DNA from: Polyangiaceae bacterium UTPRO1
GTDB taxonomy: Bacteria > Desulfobacterota > Binatia > UTPRO1
Assembly (NCBI GenBank): GCA_002050235.1
Contig: MWST01000029.1
Location: 2,501-66,500, forward strand
Direction of reading: 5' to 3'
Length of the DNA stretch: 64,000 nt
Shown here: positions 53,016 through 61,026 of the stretch, in pieces
How the letters are laid out: each line of letters opens with the position of its first letter
Numbering within the stretch: the stretch's first letter is position 1
Made by a program: the position numbers and the translations under genes
The notes under the pieces: model-generated
What the model was told of the DNA's origin: nothing
Seen by the model: the letters and a program-made list of their open reading frames with translations, nothing else
Databases searched by the model: none

Positions 53016-53813
53016 CTACCCGAGCGCCCGCACCAGGTGCGCGAGCGACGTCTGCAGCTCGCCGAAGCTCGTCTCCAGCAAGCGCACCGTAAAGGGTTGC
53101 GACGCCGCCAGTACGAAGAGCCCGGCGGCGACGTTCAACGGAAAGCCGACGATGAAGACGTTGAGCTGCGGTATGAGCTTCGCGAGCACGCCCATCGCCG
53201 CGTTCACCAACAGCAGGAGCACCAGGACCGGCGCCGCGATCTTGAGCGCGACCACGAACAGCGCGCCCGCGAGCTCCATCACCATGCCGAAGCCGCCCGC
53301 CGCCGGTATCCCGCCGCCGAGCGGCAGCACGGTGAAGCTGTCGGCGACGGCGCGGATCAGCACGTGGTGCCCGTCGATCGACAGGAAGACTAGGAGCGCC
53401 ATCAGGTTCTGCCACTGGGCGAGCGAAGTGACGTGCTCCTGGGTCTGCGGATCGATGAGGTTGGCGAGGCCGATTCCCATCTGGATGCCGGCGAGCTGCC
53501 CCGCCATCTGCACCGCGCCGAACGTGAGCTGCGCGACCAGGCCGATGACGAAGCCGATCATCGCCTCGAACCCGAGCATGCCGAGGACGATCGCCACCCC
53601 GCCGCCGGCGCCGAGCGCCGGCGGCGTCGGACCGAGCACCGGCATGACCGCCAGCGTCATGAAGAAGGCGAGCGCGGCCCGCACCCGCAGCGGCGCCGCG
53701 CGCGACGCGAAGATGGGGCCCATGATGAAGAGCCCGGCCACGCGCGCCAGCGCCAGGACCAATACGGCCATGCGGTCCTGACCGAGCGCCAGGAGGTCGC
53801 CGACGACGCCCAT
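53016..53813 (-). CDS. fliR: Flagellar export gate protein FliR
   Basis: 265 aa with about six hydrophobic segments; RVAGLFIMGPIFASRAAPLRVRAALAF, QMAGQLAGIQMGIGLANLIDPQTQEHV and PQLNVFIVGFPLNVAAGLFVLA are FliR blocks. Part of the FliP5Q4R1 export core. Follows fliQ by 4 bp. Confidence 0.95.
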   Translation of the reverse strand: MGVVGDLLALGQDRMAVLVLALARVAGLFIMGPIFASRAAPLRVRAALAFFMTLAVMPVLGPTPPALGAGGGVAIVLGMLGFEAMIGFVIGLVAQLTFGAVQMAGQLAGIQMGIGLANLIDPQTQEHVTSLAQWQNLMALLVFLSIDGHHVLIRAVADSFTVLPLGGGIPAAGGFGMVMELAGALFVVALKIAAPVLVLLLLVNAAMGVLAKLIPQLNVFIVGFPLNVAAGLFVLAASQPFTVRLLETSFGELQTSLAHLVRALG

Positions 53814-53817
53814 ACCC

Positions 53818-54087
53818 TCAGCGCACCAGTCCCGGGACCGCCTCGAAGAGCGCGATCGTGTAGTTCAGCATCTTCTGCAGCATCCACGGTCCGAAGAGGA
53901 CCAGCGCCAGGATGGTCGCGCCGATCTTCGGAATGAACGTGAGAGTCATCTCGTGGATCTGGGTCAGCGCCTGGAAGACGGCAACCGCGAGGCCAGCGAC
54001 GAGCCCGAACACCAGCACCGGTCCCGAGAGGATGAGGCACATCTCGAGAGCATTGCGCCCGAGCTGGAGGACCGTCTCCTGGGTCAT
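53818..54087 (-). CDS. fliQ: Flagellar export gate protein FliQ
   Basis: 89 aa, two membrane helices: LILSGPVLVFGLVAGLAVAVFQALTQIHEMTLTFIPKI and GATILALVLFGPWMLQKML. Length and motif are exact for FliQ. It overlaps fliP by 4 bp. Confidence 0.95.
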   Translation of the reverse strand: MTQETVLQLGRNALEMCLILSGPVLVFGLVAGLAVAVFQALTQIHEMTLTFIPKIGATILALVLFGPWMLQKMLNYTIALFEAVPGLVR

Positions 54088-54845
54088 TGGAAGCTCCGCA
54101 CGAGCGAGCTGATGAGCAGGTTCCAGCCGTCGACCAGCACGAAGATCATCAGCTTGAACGGCAGCGAGATCAGAACCGGCGGCAGGGTGATCATGCCCAT
54201 CGAGGTCAGGATCGACGCCACCACCATGTCGAGCACGAGGAACGGGATGTAGATCATGAAGCTGATCGTGAACGCGGTCTTGAGCTCGGAGATCATGAAA
54301 GCCGGCACCACGACCTCCGGCGGCACGTCGGCCGGCGTCTCGGGCCGCGGCCGGCCGCTGATGCCGAGGAAGAGCGCCAGATCCTTCTCGCGCGTCTGCC
54401 GCAGCATGAAGGAGCGCAGCGGCCGAAAGCCGCGCTCGAGAGTGTCGACCGCTGCGACGTCGTTCTTCAAATAGGGCTGTACGGCGCTCTCGTTGACCTC
54501 GCGGATGGTCGGCATCATCACGAAGAACGTGAGGAAGAGAGCCAGCGCCACGATCACCTGGTTGGGCGGCATCTGCTGCGTGCCGACTGCCTGGCGCATG
54601 AAGGCGAGCACGATGACGATGCGCACGAAGGCCGTCACGCCGATCAGGATCGCCGGGGCGAAGGAGAGCAGCGTGAAGAGCAGCATCAATTGGAGGCTCG
54701 TCGAGAGCCCGTCCTGGGCGCTGCCGCCGACCTCCAACGACAGCGCCGGCGCCGCGACGGCGACGGCGGGCGCGAGCAGCGCCCCGAGCAGGCCGGCGGC
54801 GACGGCGCCGCGGCGCCGCCCCTCACGGCACGCGCGCTCGTTCAC
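54084..54845 (-). CDS. fliP: Flagellar export gate protein FliP
   Basis: 253 aa from GTG 54845, overlapping the fliO stop as GTGA. Cleavable signal peptide (about residues 1-33, ending AVAVAAPA), then FAPAILIGVTAFVRIVIVLAFMRQAVGTQQMPPNQVI and a C-terminal PFLVLDMVVASILTSMGMITLPPVLISLPFKLMIFVLVDGW. Five copies form the export channel. Confidence 0.95.
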   Translation of the reverse strand: MNERACREGRRRGAVAAGLLGALLAPAVAVAAPALSLEVGGSAQDGLSTSLQLMLLFTLLSFAPAILIGVTAFVRIVIVLAFMRQAVGTQQMPPNQVIVALALFLTFFVMMPTIREVNESAVQPYLKNDVAAVDTLERGFRPLRSFMLRQTREKDLALFLGISGRPRPETPADVPPEVVVPAFMISELKTAFTISFMIYIPFLVLDMVVASILTSMGMITLPPVLISLPFKLMIFVLVDGWNLLISSLVRSFQ

Positions 54846-55165
54846 CGCGCCGCCCCCAACGGCAGCGACGCGACGGCGCCGGAGGTCGCCGCCCTTGCCT
54901 CGCGCGGGAGCGTGCTCAGCAGCGACACGGCTTCGTCGCCGAGTCCGAGCAGGAAGCGCTGACTCTCCACCTCCACCACCGCGACCGACTTCTTGCCGCC
55001 GAGCGAGCGCACGGCGACGACCCGGATGGGATTGGCTGCAGCCGGCAGGAAGCCGCGGCCGCGGAGCCACCAGTGAACGGCGGCCGCCGCAACCGCCAGC
55101 GCGACGACGGCGGCGAGCGCCGGCCAGGCGATCTCGGGCGGACCCGGCGGCGTCACGGCGCTCAT
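54842..55165 (-). CDS. fliO: Flagellar biosynthesis protein FliO
   Basis: 107 aa from ATG 55165. One membrane helix (ALAAVVALAVAAAAVHWWLRG, about residues 17-37) then VVAVRSLGGKKSVAVVEVESQRFLLGLGDEAVSLLSTLP, the FliO cytoplasmic motif. It assists FliP ring assembly. The frame upstream of this ATG is a shadow of fliM/fliN. Confidence 0.9.
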   Translation of the reverse strand: MSAVTPPGPPEIAWPALAAVVALAVAAAAVHWWLRGRGFLPAAANPIRVVAVRSLGGKKSVAVVEVESQRFLLGLGDEAVSLLSTLPREARAATSGAVASLPLGAAR

Positions 55166-55470
55166 CGCAGGCGCTCGACGCGCTCGCTCTGGCTCACGAT
55201 CTCGGTGAGGCGGACGCCGAATTTGTCGTTCACCATGACGGCCTCGCCGCGCGCGACCGGCCTGCCGTTGATCAAGACGTCGAGGGGCTCGCCGGCGAGC
55301 TTCGCGAGCTCGATCACCGATCCCGCCGCGAGCGACAGCAACTGCCGCACCGGCATCTTCACGCGGCCGAGCTCGACGCTCACGCCGAGCGGCACGTCGA
55401 GAATGAGGTCGAGGTTGCCGTTCTCGGCCTCGCTCGCAACCTGCGCCACCATCGCTGCCTCCTCCGCCAT
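55162..55470 (-). CDS. fliN: Flagellar motor switch protein FliN
   Basis: 102 aa; SpoA/FliN domain with LDLILDVPLGVSVELGRVKMPVRQLLSLAAGSVIELAKLAGEPLDVLINGRPVARGEAVMVNDKFGVRLTEIVS. It forms the lower C-ring with FliM. Overlaps fliO by 4 bp. Confidence 0.95.
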   Translation of the reverse strand: MAEEAAMVAQVASEAENGNLDLILDVPLGVSVELGRVKMPVRQLLSLAAGSVIELAKLAGEPLDVLINGRPVARGEAVMVNDKFGVRLTEIVSQSERVERLR

Positions 55471-55500
55471 CGCCCTGCTCCTTCCCTCGGCTTCGCCGCC

Positions 55501-56466
55501 TCAGACCGCGCGCGCGACCACGCGGACGGCGTTGTTGCCTCGGCTCACCCCGGGCACGCCGGTCAGCACGCGCAACCCCTCGACCGCGACTGCGAGCGGA
55601 TCGTCCGCGCGCGTCTCGACCGTGATCAGATCGCCGACCTTGAGGCGCAGGATCTCGCGCGCGCTGAGCTCGGCCGTGCCGAGCTCGACGGTCATGGTGA
55701 CGTCGGCTGCCTCCACCGCCGTCCGCAACGCCGCCCGCCAAGTTGCGTCCGGCTCCCGCTCGGCGACCGCGGGAGCGCCGAGCCGGGCGCGCACCGGTTC
55801 CAGCATCGCGAACGGGATCGCGACGGTGAGCGGCGCCGGACTGTCGCCGAGGTCGCAGAGGAACGGCAGCAGCAGGAGCGGGTCCGCCGGCGCACAGATC
55901 GCGATCGACACCGGGTTCGTCTCCGAGCGCGCGAAAGCGCACGCGATCGGGTGCAGCGGCGCCAGCGCCTCGGCGAAGTCGGCGAGCATCTGCGCGACGA
56001 GCCGCTGGATCGTCTGCATCTCGATCGCCGAGCACTCGCGGGGCGCTCCGGCCGCCGGCGCCCGTCCGCAGCCGCCGAACACCTTGTCGACGAGGCCGTA
56101 GGCGAGGGTCGACGACACCGCGAGCAGCGCCTGGCCGCGCAGCGGCGCCATCGTGAACAGATGGACGTTGGCGGGCGTCTCCAGACGATTGCGGAAGGTC
56201 GCGAAGGCGATGATCTCGAGCGGCCCGGCTGCGACCTCGGGCGGCGCGCCGAGCAGGCTCGCCAGCGAGAGCTTCAAGCGCCGCGCGAAGCGTTCGCATG
56301 CGAGATCGAGCGCCTGGAAGCGGCGTCCGGCGATCTGCTCCTCGCCGAGGAGGTCGTAGTCGCGCGTCGTCCCGGGCTCGGGCGCCGCCTCCTCGGCGGG
56401 AACGTCGCCGTCGGCGAGGCCGCGGAGGAGCGCGCTCACTTCGTCTTGGGAGAGGGTGTCGTTCAT
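55501..56466 (-). CDS. fliM: Flagellar motor switch protein FliM
   Basis: 321 aa. The N-terminal LSQDEVSALLRGL is the CheY-P binding peptide, so the motor is chemotaxis-controlled even though no che genes are here. The middle GGXG region is altered (VFGGCGRAP) and the C-terminal SpoA domain (TMTVELGTAELSAREILRLKVGDLI) pairs with FliN. Confidence 0.93.
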   Translation of the reverse strand: MNDTLSQDEVSALLRGLADGDVPAEEAAPEPGTTRDYDLLGEEQIAGRRFQALDLACERFARRLKLSLASLLGAPPEVAAGPLEIIAFATFRNRLETPANVHLFTMAPLRGQALLAVSSTLAYGLVDKVFGGCGRAPAAGAPRECSAIEMQTIQRLVAQMLADFAEALAPLHPIACAFARSETNPVSIAICAPADPLLLLPFLCDLGDSPAPLTVAIPFAMLEPVRARLGAPAVAEREPDATWRAALRTAVEAADVTMTVELGTAELSAREILRLKVGDLITVETRADDPLAVAVEGLRVLTGVPGVSRGNNAVRVVARAV

Positions 56467-56506
56467 GCCGGTCGCAGGAGCATGGTCGGCGCCGCCGAAG
56501 CCGCCG

Positions 56507-57046
56507 TCACTGGACGATGAACTCGGTGAAGTAGACGGCCTTCACGAGATCGCGGTCGAGGACCTGGTTGATCCGGGCGATGATCTCCTCACGCAGTTGC
56601 TGCTTGCCCTCGGGCGTACGGATCTCGTCGTAGGTCTTGCTGGTGAAGAGCGTCAGCAGGAGATCGCGCGTCTGCGGTAGCCGCGCCTGCATGGCCGCGG
56701 GGACGTCGGCGCTTCCGAAGTCGATCTGGAAAGTGGCCTTCAAATAGCGCCGCCCGCCGTCGTCGGCGAGGTTGGCGATGAACGGGTCGAGCGAGAGGAG
56801 ACTCGTCTTCTCCCCGGAACGCGGCTCCTTCTCGGCCGCACCCCCGGCGCCAGTGCCGCCGTCCGCAGCCACGGCCGCGGTCGCCTCGGCTTGCCGCGGC
56901 GGGCCGCCGGCGAACGGCCCGATCCCGAGATACCAGAGGGCGAAGGCGGCGGCGGCCGACACCGCGATCCCGCCGCCGAGCATCGGGACCAGCTTCGATT
57001 TCTTCTGTGCCTCTTCTGCGGCCGGCTTCTCGGCTTCTTCCGCCAT
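56507..57046 (-). CDS. fliL: Flagellar basal body-associated protein FliL
   Basis: 179 aa: cytoplasmic Lys/Glu-rich head, one membrane helix (MLGGGIAVSAAAAFALWYLGIGPF, about residues 22-45), a disordered linker, and a periplasmic stomatin-like domain (RRYLKATFQIDFG, QLREEIIARINQVLDRDLVKAVYFTEFIVQ). It supports stator function. First gene of the operon that runs to fliA. Confidence 0.9.
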   Translation of the reverse strand: MAEEAEKPAAEEAQKKSKLVPMLGGGIAVSAAAAFALWYLGIGPFAGGPPRQAEATAAVAADGGTGAGGAAEKEPRSGEKTSLLSLDPFIANLADDGGRRYLKATFQIDFGSADVPAAMQARLPQTRDLLLTLFTSKTYDEIRTPEGKQQLREEIIARINQVLDRDLVKAVYFTEFIVQ

Positions 57047-57118
57047 GGGCGCTCCTTGCGATCTGCGGGTCGGATGACCGGCTCGCCGCCGGCGAGCCCG
57101 TGACCGCGAACCGGAAGT

Positions 57119-57132
57119 GCAAGGCCCATGCC
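57119..57132 (-). promoter_or_regulatory. Sigma-54 promoter of the fliL...fliA operon
   Basis: Minus strand GGGGCATG, gap, CTTGCAC with GG at 57132-57131 and GC at 57120-57119. The leader of about 60 nt contains a perfect 8-bp hairpin (57080-57098) upstream of fliL. Confidence 0.65.
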
Positions 57133-57254
57133 CCGTAGATCGCGCTGCCGGCGGCGCGGAACGGCGCGCCGAATCGAGGATTTTGCGGAGTGCCCGCCGG
57201 AGTGCGGCGCCGGCGACGGCGGTCGAGGTCAGATTTCTGGCGAGGACGGTGTCG

Positions 57255-57299
57255 GGGAAGCGACGGCGCCGAGGATATCCGGCGCCGCCGCCACTTCCC
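57255..57299 (-). terminator. Stem-loop after flgE
   Basis: Gap 57047-57305. GGGAAG...GGCGCCG (minus, from 57299) pairs with CGGCGCC...CTTCCC (to 57255) around an 8-base loop, 6 bp past the flgE stop. No T-run, so probably a factor-dependent terminator or mRNA end-protector dividing the two operons. Confidence 0.5.
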
Positions 57300-57305
57300 G
57301 AAATT

Positions 57306-58604
57306 CTAGCGGACGATGTTGATGAGGTCGTTCAGGAGCGTGTCGCTCGAGGTGATGATGCGGGCGTTCGCCTGGAAGCTCCGCTGGGTCGAGATGAGGT
57401 CGATGAACTCCTGGGCGATGGCGACGTTGGAGAGCTCGACCGCGCCGGCCACGATCGAGCCGAGGCCGCCCGACTCGGGCGTGCCGATCGCCGGCGAGCC
57501 GGAATCTACCGACTCGCGGTAGAGCCCGTTGCCGAGAGGCGTGAGCGCGTCGGGCGCCATGAAGTTCGCGAGCACCAGCTGGAAGAGCGGGCGGGTCTGA
57601 CCGTTGTCGAAGACTCCGGTAACGACGCCCGTCTCGCTGAAATCGAGTGACAGCAGCTGGCCGGCGCCGTAGCCGTTCTGCGACTGGAAGCCGACGGCGG
57701 AGGGGCCGGCGAACTGGGTGATACCGTCGATGCCGAGCCCGGGGTTGGTGATCGGATCGGGATTCGGGGTGCCGAAGTTCAGCGCGATGTCCTGCGCCGC
57801 GGCGCCGGTGAACGTCACCGCCACCGTCGCCAGGGTCGGCGGATCGCGGAGCGAACCGTCCTCGTTGAACACCAGCTGCCCGGTGCCGAGCGCATTCAGG
57901 TCGCCGGGCGTGCCGCCGGTGTCGCCGGCGTCGACGCCGACCGTGTAGTCCCAGGTATTGGTGCCGGTGCGCGTGAAGAACAGGTTCAACGTGTGCCTGG
58001 CGCCGAGCGAGTCGAAGACGTTGATCGAGGTCGTGAAGTTGGACGTCGCATAGGCGGTGTCGAAGCTGGTGCCGTCGAAGCCGCCGGCGATGATCGCCGA
58101 GTCCGCGCGCAGGTTGGATTTGAGCGAGAGCGCCGAGGTCGGCACCGGCTGGCTGCTCGCTCCCGTGATCGTGACGTTGGTCGGCGCCCCGACCGGCACC
58201 TGCAGGTTGTTGAGCGCGAAGCCCTGCACCTGCAGGCCCTGGTTGGTGACCAGGTTGCCGTCGGCGTCGAGGCGAAAGTTGCCGGCACGCGTGAACAGAT
58301 GGCCGTCGCCGTTGCTCACCATGAAGAACCCGTTGCCCTCGATGGCGAGGTCGGTCGGACGACCGGTGCTCTCGATGTTGCCCTGGGTGAACGCGCCGCT
58401 GATGCGCCCGATCCGGGTGCCGAGACCGATCTTGCCCGCGCTCCCGCCGCCGCCCTGCGCCGACAGGAGATCGGCGAAATCGGTGCGGCTCCCCTTGAAG
58501 CCTACCGTGTTGACGTTGGCGATGTTGTTGCCGATCACGCTGAGCGCCGCGCCGGTGGCGACGAGGCCGCTGCGTGCCGTGCCGAGTGCTCCGAAGATGG
58601 CCAT
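57306..58604 (-). CDS. flgE: Flagellar hook protein FlgE
   Basis: 432 aa from ATG 58604: MAIFGALGTARSGLVATGAALSVIGNNIANVNTVGFKGSRTDFADLL, GNGFFMVSNGDGHLFTRAGNFRLDADGNLV, and C-terminal VELSNVAIAQEFIDLISTQRSFQANARIITSSDTLLNDLINIVR. Central D1/D2 region of about 200 residues is Thr/Asn/Gly-rich. It polymerises into the hook under FlgD. The frame is open upstream over flgD but is a shadow there. Confidence 0.95.
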   Translation of the reverse strand: MAIFGALGTARSGLVATGAALSVIGNNIANVNTVGFKGSRTDFADLLSAQGGGGSAGKIGLGTRIGRISGAFTQGNIESTGRPTDLAIEGNGFFMVSNGDGHLFTRAGNFRLDADGNLVTNQGLQVQGFALNNLQVPVGAPTNVTITGASSQPVPTSALSLKSNLRADSAIIAGGFDGTSFDTAYATSNFTTSINVFDSLGARHTLNLFFTRTGTNTWDYTVGVDAGDTGGTPGDLNALGTGQLVFNEDGSLRDPPTLATVAVTFTGAAAQDIALNFGTPNPDPITNPGLGIDGITQFAGPSAVGFQSQNGYGAGQLLSLDFSETGVVTGVFDNGQTRPLFQLVLANFMAPDALTPLGNGLYRESVDSGSPAIGTPESGGLGSIVAGAVELSNVAIAQEFIDLISTQRSFQANARIITSSDTLLNDLINIVR

Positions 58605-58620
58605 CCCTTCTCCTTCCTGC

Positions 58621-59391
58621 CTACTTGGTGGTCGCTTCCGTGATTTCGGTGACGTCCGCCAGAACGAGCTTGCGTTCGCCGAGGAGGAGCGTCGGGAGGC
58701 GGCTCGTGAGGTCGACTCCCGTGACCCTGCCGGAGACGAAGGTCTCGATCTGCCGGGGCGCGCCGCCCCCGGGGTCGGCCTGCGACAGGACGACCGCGTA
58801 AGCTCCGTCATCGAGGCGCGGCGCGCCATCGATCTTGGCGAGATCGAAGGTCTGCGCGCCGGCCCCGAGCCCCTCGAGCGCCAGCGATGCGACTTGCCTG
58901 CCGTTGGCGTCGACGATCTTCGCCTGCACGGTGCCGCCGCTCTCGAGGGTGAAGTCGAGCGTCGTCGCCACGCCGTCCTTGACGGCGATGCCGGCGCTCG
59001 GTCCGCGCACCTCGCGGCCGATGAAGCCCACCGCATCGAACCTGCCGACCTCGTCCTTGGCGGCGGCGCCGAGCTTGTCGTTGATCTGCGTCAACTGCTC
59101 GAGGCTCGAGAACTGCGCCAACTGGGCCGAGAAGTTGGCGCTGTCGAGCGGGTTCAGCGGATCCTGGTTCTGCAGCTGGGCGATCAGCAGCTTCATGAAC
59201 TCCGCTTGGTTGACGACGTCGTTTTCACGCCCCTTGCCCGCGCCTGCGGCCGTAGCGGCGCCGGCGCCGCTCGTGCTGCCGCCGCTGCTCGCGGCGCCGG
59301 CGGCGCCGTTGCTGGTCGCGTTCGACGCCACCGCAGTGATCAGGCCGAGCGCCGAGCTCGCGGTCGAAAGTGCCAAGGCGGGCGGAATCAT
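58621..59391 (-). CDS. flgD: Flagellar hook cap protein FlgD
   Basis: 256 aa. Ala/Gly/Ser-rich N-terminus to residue 55, then NQAEFMKLLIAQLQNQDPLNPLDSANFSAQLAQFSSLEQLTQIND, the FlgD signature, and a beta-rich tail (GREVRGPSAGIAVKDGVATTLDF). Scaffold for hook assembly, secreted. Between fliK and flgE, as usual. Confidence 0.94.
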   Translation of the reverse strand: MIPPALALSTASSALGLITAVASNATSNGAAGAASSGGSTSGAGAATAAGAGKGRENDVVNQAEFMKLLIAQLQNQDPLNPLDSANFSAQLAQFSSLEQLTQINDKLGAAAKDEVGRFDAVGFIGREVRGPSAGIAVKDGVATTLDFTLESGGTVQAKIVDANGRQVASLALEGLGAGAQTFDLAKIDGAPRLDDGAYAVVLSQADPGGGAPRQIETFVSGRVTGVDLTSRLPTLLLGERKLVLADVTEITEATTK

Positions 59392-59395
59392 CGTC

Positions 59396-60823
59396 TCAGA
59401 CCCTCACGCTAACGCGTCCGCCGGCGAGCGGCGTCGGGGAGGTGTCGGCCGCCGCCGCGTCCGCAACAACGTCCGCGGACGCCGCAACGGGGGCGCTGCC
59501 GCCGCCTCGGCCTTGCTCGTCGGGCCGCGCGAAGCTCGCCGCCCCGCCGCCCGACCCGACGTCGACCGAGAAGCCGGAGAGCCGGAGATCGCTGCGCTCG
59601 AGCGCCTCGTACAGCACCTGCTGCTGGCTGGCGAGGAGCGCCCGCGTCGACTCGTGCTCGGCGACGATGACCGCCCGCACGCCGTCGCCCTGCACGTGCA
59701 GGCGGACGTCGATGTGGCCGAGCCCCTCGGGCTCGAGTCGGAGGCGGATCTCGCCGCCGCGGACGGCCGAGAGCCGGATCGCGTCGACGACGCGCTCGCC
59801 CCAGCGCGGCTCGATGCCGCCGGCATGGTGCGCCACGCGCTCGCCGTGAGCGCCCGCGGCATCGCGACCGGCGCTCGCGGCCGCCGGGCCCTGGGTCGCT
59901 ACCGCCGCCGGCGCCGCGTCGGCGCCTTCCGTCCGCAGCGCCGAGGCCGCCTCGGACGGCGCCGCCGCCGGCGACAGCGGCGGAGCCGCCGGCTTCTCGC
60001 TCGCGAATCCCGGTTGGCGCCGCGCCGACGAGCCGAGGTCTGGGCCGTGGTGCTCGGCGGCGCCGCTGGCCGAGAACGTCGTCGGCACCGCCTCACTGCC
60101 GATCCTCGCGCCGTGCTCGGCGGCGGCGCCGGCGTCGGCGCCGAGCCCGGCGGCTGCCTTCGCATCCGCGCGGCGGAGATGGTGCGGCGTCGTTCCCGGA
60201 GCGGCCGCAGCGTCCGCCGCCGCGGGCACCTTCCCCCGCGCATCATCGCCCGCAGCACTCTCCGGAGACATCGCCGCCGCCCCCGCTACGCCCGTGCTGC
60301 CGCCCGTCACGGAGCCCGCGGCGACCGCAGCGCTCCCCGCGCCGCTGCCGCCGTCGACCCCGACTCCCGTCGGCGCGGCGTTCGCGGAGCTCTCCGGAAA
60401 CGGCGCCGCCGCCGTACCGTCGTGCGCCAGCGCCACGCCGGCTGTCGACGCCGCACCGGCGCTGCCGCCGGCCGCGGAGCCCGCGGCGACCGCAGCGCTC
60501 CCCGCGTCGCTGCCGCCGTCGACCCCGACTCCCGCCGACGCGGCTGCGGCCGAGCTCGTGTCTGCGAGCGACGCGGCGAGCGCCAACGCGGCGGCGAGCG
60601 CCGGGTCCGCCGCTGTCGTCTGCCCGTCGCTGCCGGCTCCCGCGTCCTCGCTCTCGGCGTCGGACGCGTCGTCCGACAGCGCCGCCGCGAGCGTCGTCGG
60701 GAAGCCGGTCGCAGCCGTTGCATCTGCGGTGAAGAGAAGCGCCAGCAGCTCGGTGCCGCCACTGATCGGGACGGCACCCGCCGCCGCTTCGCCGCCGCCG
60801 CTCCGCACGCGTGAGAGCTCCAT
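59396..60823 (-). CDS. fliK: Flagellar hook-length control protein FliK
   Basis: 475 aa from ATG 60823; GTG 60808 has a GGAG site and is also possible, while the upstream TTG at 60883 lies beyond the promoter. The N-terminal 350 residues are Ala/Gly/Asp-rich and low-complexity, with a 55-residue duplication (GVGVDGGSDAGSAAVAAGS and GVGVDGGSGAGSAAVAAGS). The C-terminal domain (RLEPEGLGHIDVRLHVQGDGVRAVIVAEHESTRALLASQQQVLYEALERSDLRLSGFSVDV) is FliK_C. It measures the hook and triggers FlhB. Confidence 0.9.
   Translation of the reverse strand: MELSRVRSGGGEAAAGAVPISGGTELLALLFTADATAATGFPTTLAAALSDDASDAESEDAGAGSDGQTTAADPALAAALALAASLADTSSAAAASAGVGVDGGSDAGSAAVAAGSAAGGSAGAASTAGVALAHDGTAAAPFPESSANAAPTGVGVDGGSGAGSAAVAAGSVTGGSTGVAGAAAMSPESAAGDDARGKVPAAADAAAAPGTTPHHLRRADAKAAAGLGADAGAAAEHGARIGSEAVPTTFSASGAAEHHGPDLGSSARRQPGFASEKPAAPPLSPAAAPSEAASALRTEGADAAPAAVATQGPAAASAGRDAAGAHGERVAHHAGGIEPRWGERVVDAIRLSAVRGGEIRLRLEPEGLGHIDVRLHVQGDGVRAVIVAEHESTRALLASQQQVLYEALERSDLRLSGFSVDVGSGGGAASFARPDEQGRGGGSAPVAASADVVADAAAADTSPTPLAGGRVSVRV
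60311..60534. repeat. In-frame direct repeat inside fliK (period 165 bp)
   Basis: Bases 60311-60369 recur at 60476-60534 with one difference in 59, an offset of exactly 55 codons. The near identity at silent positions points to a recent duplication that changes the length of the FliK linker. Confidence 0.8.
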
Positions 60824-60840
60824 CTCGGAGCGGTGGGTCA

Positions 60841-60854
60841 GCAATGGCGGTGCC
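60841..60854 (-). promoter_or_regulatory. Sigma-54 promoter of fliK-flgD-flgE
   Basis: Minus strand CTGGCACC, gap, ATTGCTG with GG at 60854-60853 and GC at 60842-60841. Transcription would begin near 60830, only about 7 nt before ATG 60823 or 22 nt before GTG 60808. Confidence 0.65.
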
Positions 60855-61026
60855 AGCAGCAAAGAGCTGCGCCGGTCGCACAACGGCGCCGAGGACCGGG
60901 AAGAATCCGCCGCCGGATCGGGCAGAAACTGCCGCAGCGGCGAGAGGCCGCGCCGTGGATCACGGCCGGCGCGCCGCTCGATGCGAGGTATCGCGGCGGT
61001 CTCGGCGCGGCTAACTCTCGTTACCG

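Noticed and set aside
49759..53415. 1218-codon frame extending FlhA
   Set aside because: The part above 51924 is antiphase flhB/fliR with Arg/Ala composition; FlhA starts at ATG 51924.
60243..60640. Repetitive GC-rich stretch as CRISPR or satellite
   Set aside because: It is a two-copy in-frame duplication inside fliK with no spacers or palindromic repeats.
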